Assembly: GCA_945865375.1 (NCBI GenBank)
Contig: CAMBEJ010000057.1
Span: 1-32,461 of the forward strand
Length of the DNA stretch: 32,461 nt
Reading direction: 5' to 3'
From: Akkermansia muciniphila
GTDB taxonomy: Bacteria; Verrucomicrobiota; Verrucomicrobiia; Limisphaerales; F1-80-MAGS106
Positions within the stretch are counted from its first letter, which is position 1, and each line of letters begins with the position of its first letter. Both the position numbers and the translations under genes were made by a program. The notes under the pieces were generated by a model. That model had not been told where the DNA came from and made no database searches. It saw only the letters and a list, made by a program, of their open reading frames with translations. This document shows positions 32,444-32,461 of this stretch, in pieces.

Positions 32444-32461
32444 AATCAACTGCCGGATTTA

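Noticed and set aside
1..32461. CRISPR array
   Set aside because: No regularly spaced direct repeats with unique spacers were seen; the AATTCAG and ACGGATA arrays are tandem units without spacers, and no cas gene is present.

Overview
The window looks like chromosomal DNA of a Gram-negative, GC-rich environmental bacterium, most likely a Verrucomicrobiota member of the Pedosphaera/Limisphaera type. That is an inference from protein style (a TonB/ExbB pair, a secreted Asp-box protein with a C-terminal calcium-loop segment, a four-helix-bundle cassette inside an amino-acid operon), from repeats of the ACGGATAACACGGAT and CCACAAAAGAACACAAAG types, and from RAYT, IS91 and IS1380 relics. No rRNA or tRNA gene was recognised.

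Left part (1-12300), an accessory defence and debris region. After a small hypothetical gene, two decayed fragments and a DUF4143 ATPase there is a block mostly on the minus strand. Read from its upstream end it holds a broken type I methylase (hsdM), a RAYT relic, a C5-cytosine methyltransferase whose end overlaps a GIY-YIG nuclease (a probable type II restriction pair), a Vsr mismatch nuclease on the opposite strand, a HipA-like/DUF3037 pair and a full-length type I restriction subunit (hsdR). No hsdS is present, so the type I system is probably dead or orphaned. From 9780 to 12290 the DNA is a patchwork of broken pieces: RAYT, hsdM, IS91, a PIN-like protein and IS1380.

Middle part (12400-20800), core chromosome. 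A tonB-exbB pair on the minus strand faces away from an aspartate-pathway cluster: homoserine dehydrogenase, threonine synthase, an inserted four-helix-bundle gene flanked by AATTCAG repeats, and aspartate kinase. A NifS/IscS-type cysteine desulfurase follows, then dnaN, whose upstream region carries DnaA-box-like sequences and a possible promoter.

Right part (20900-32461). An L,D-transpeptidase, a secreted Asp-box protein, a free-standing C-terminal half of carbamoyl-phosphate synthase (split CarB), a HEAT-repeat lipoprotein candidate, a DNA methyltransferase overlapping a DUF72 gene, and an M20 peptidase. The window ends in a decayed sensor-propeller gene and an inverted-repeat pair. Two hairpins (22194 and 26011) share one design with compensatory base changes, which suggests a REP-like family; a relic of the transposase type that mobilises REPs lies in the same window.
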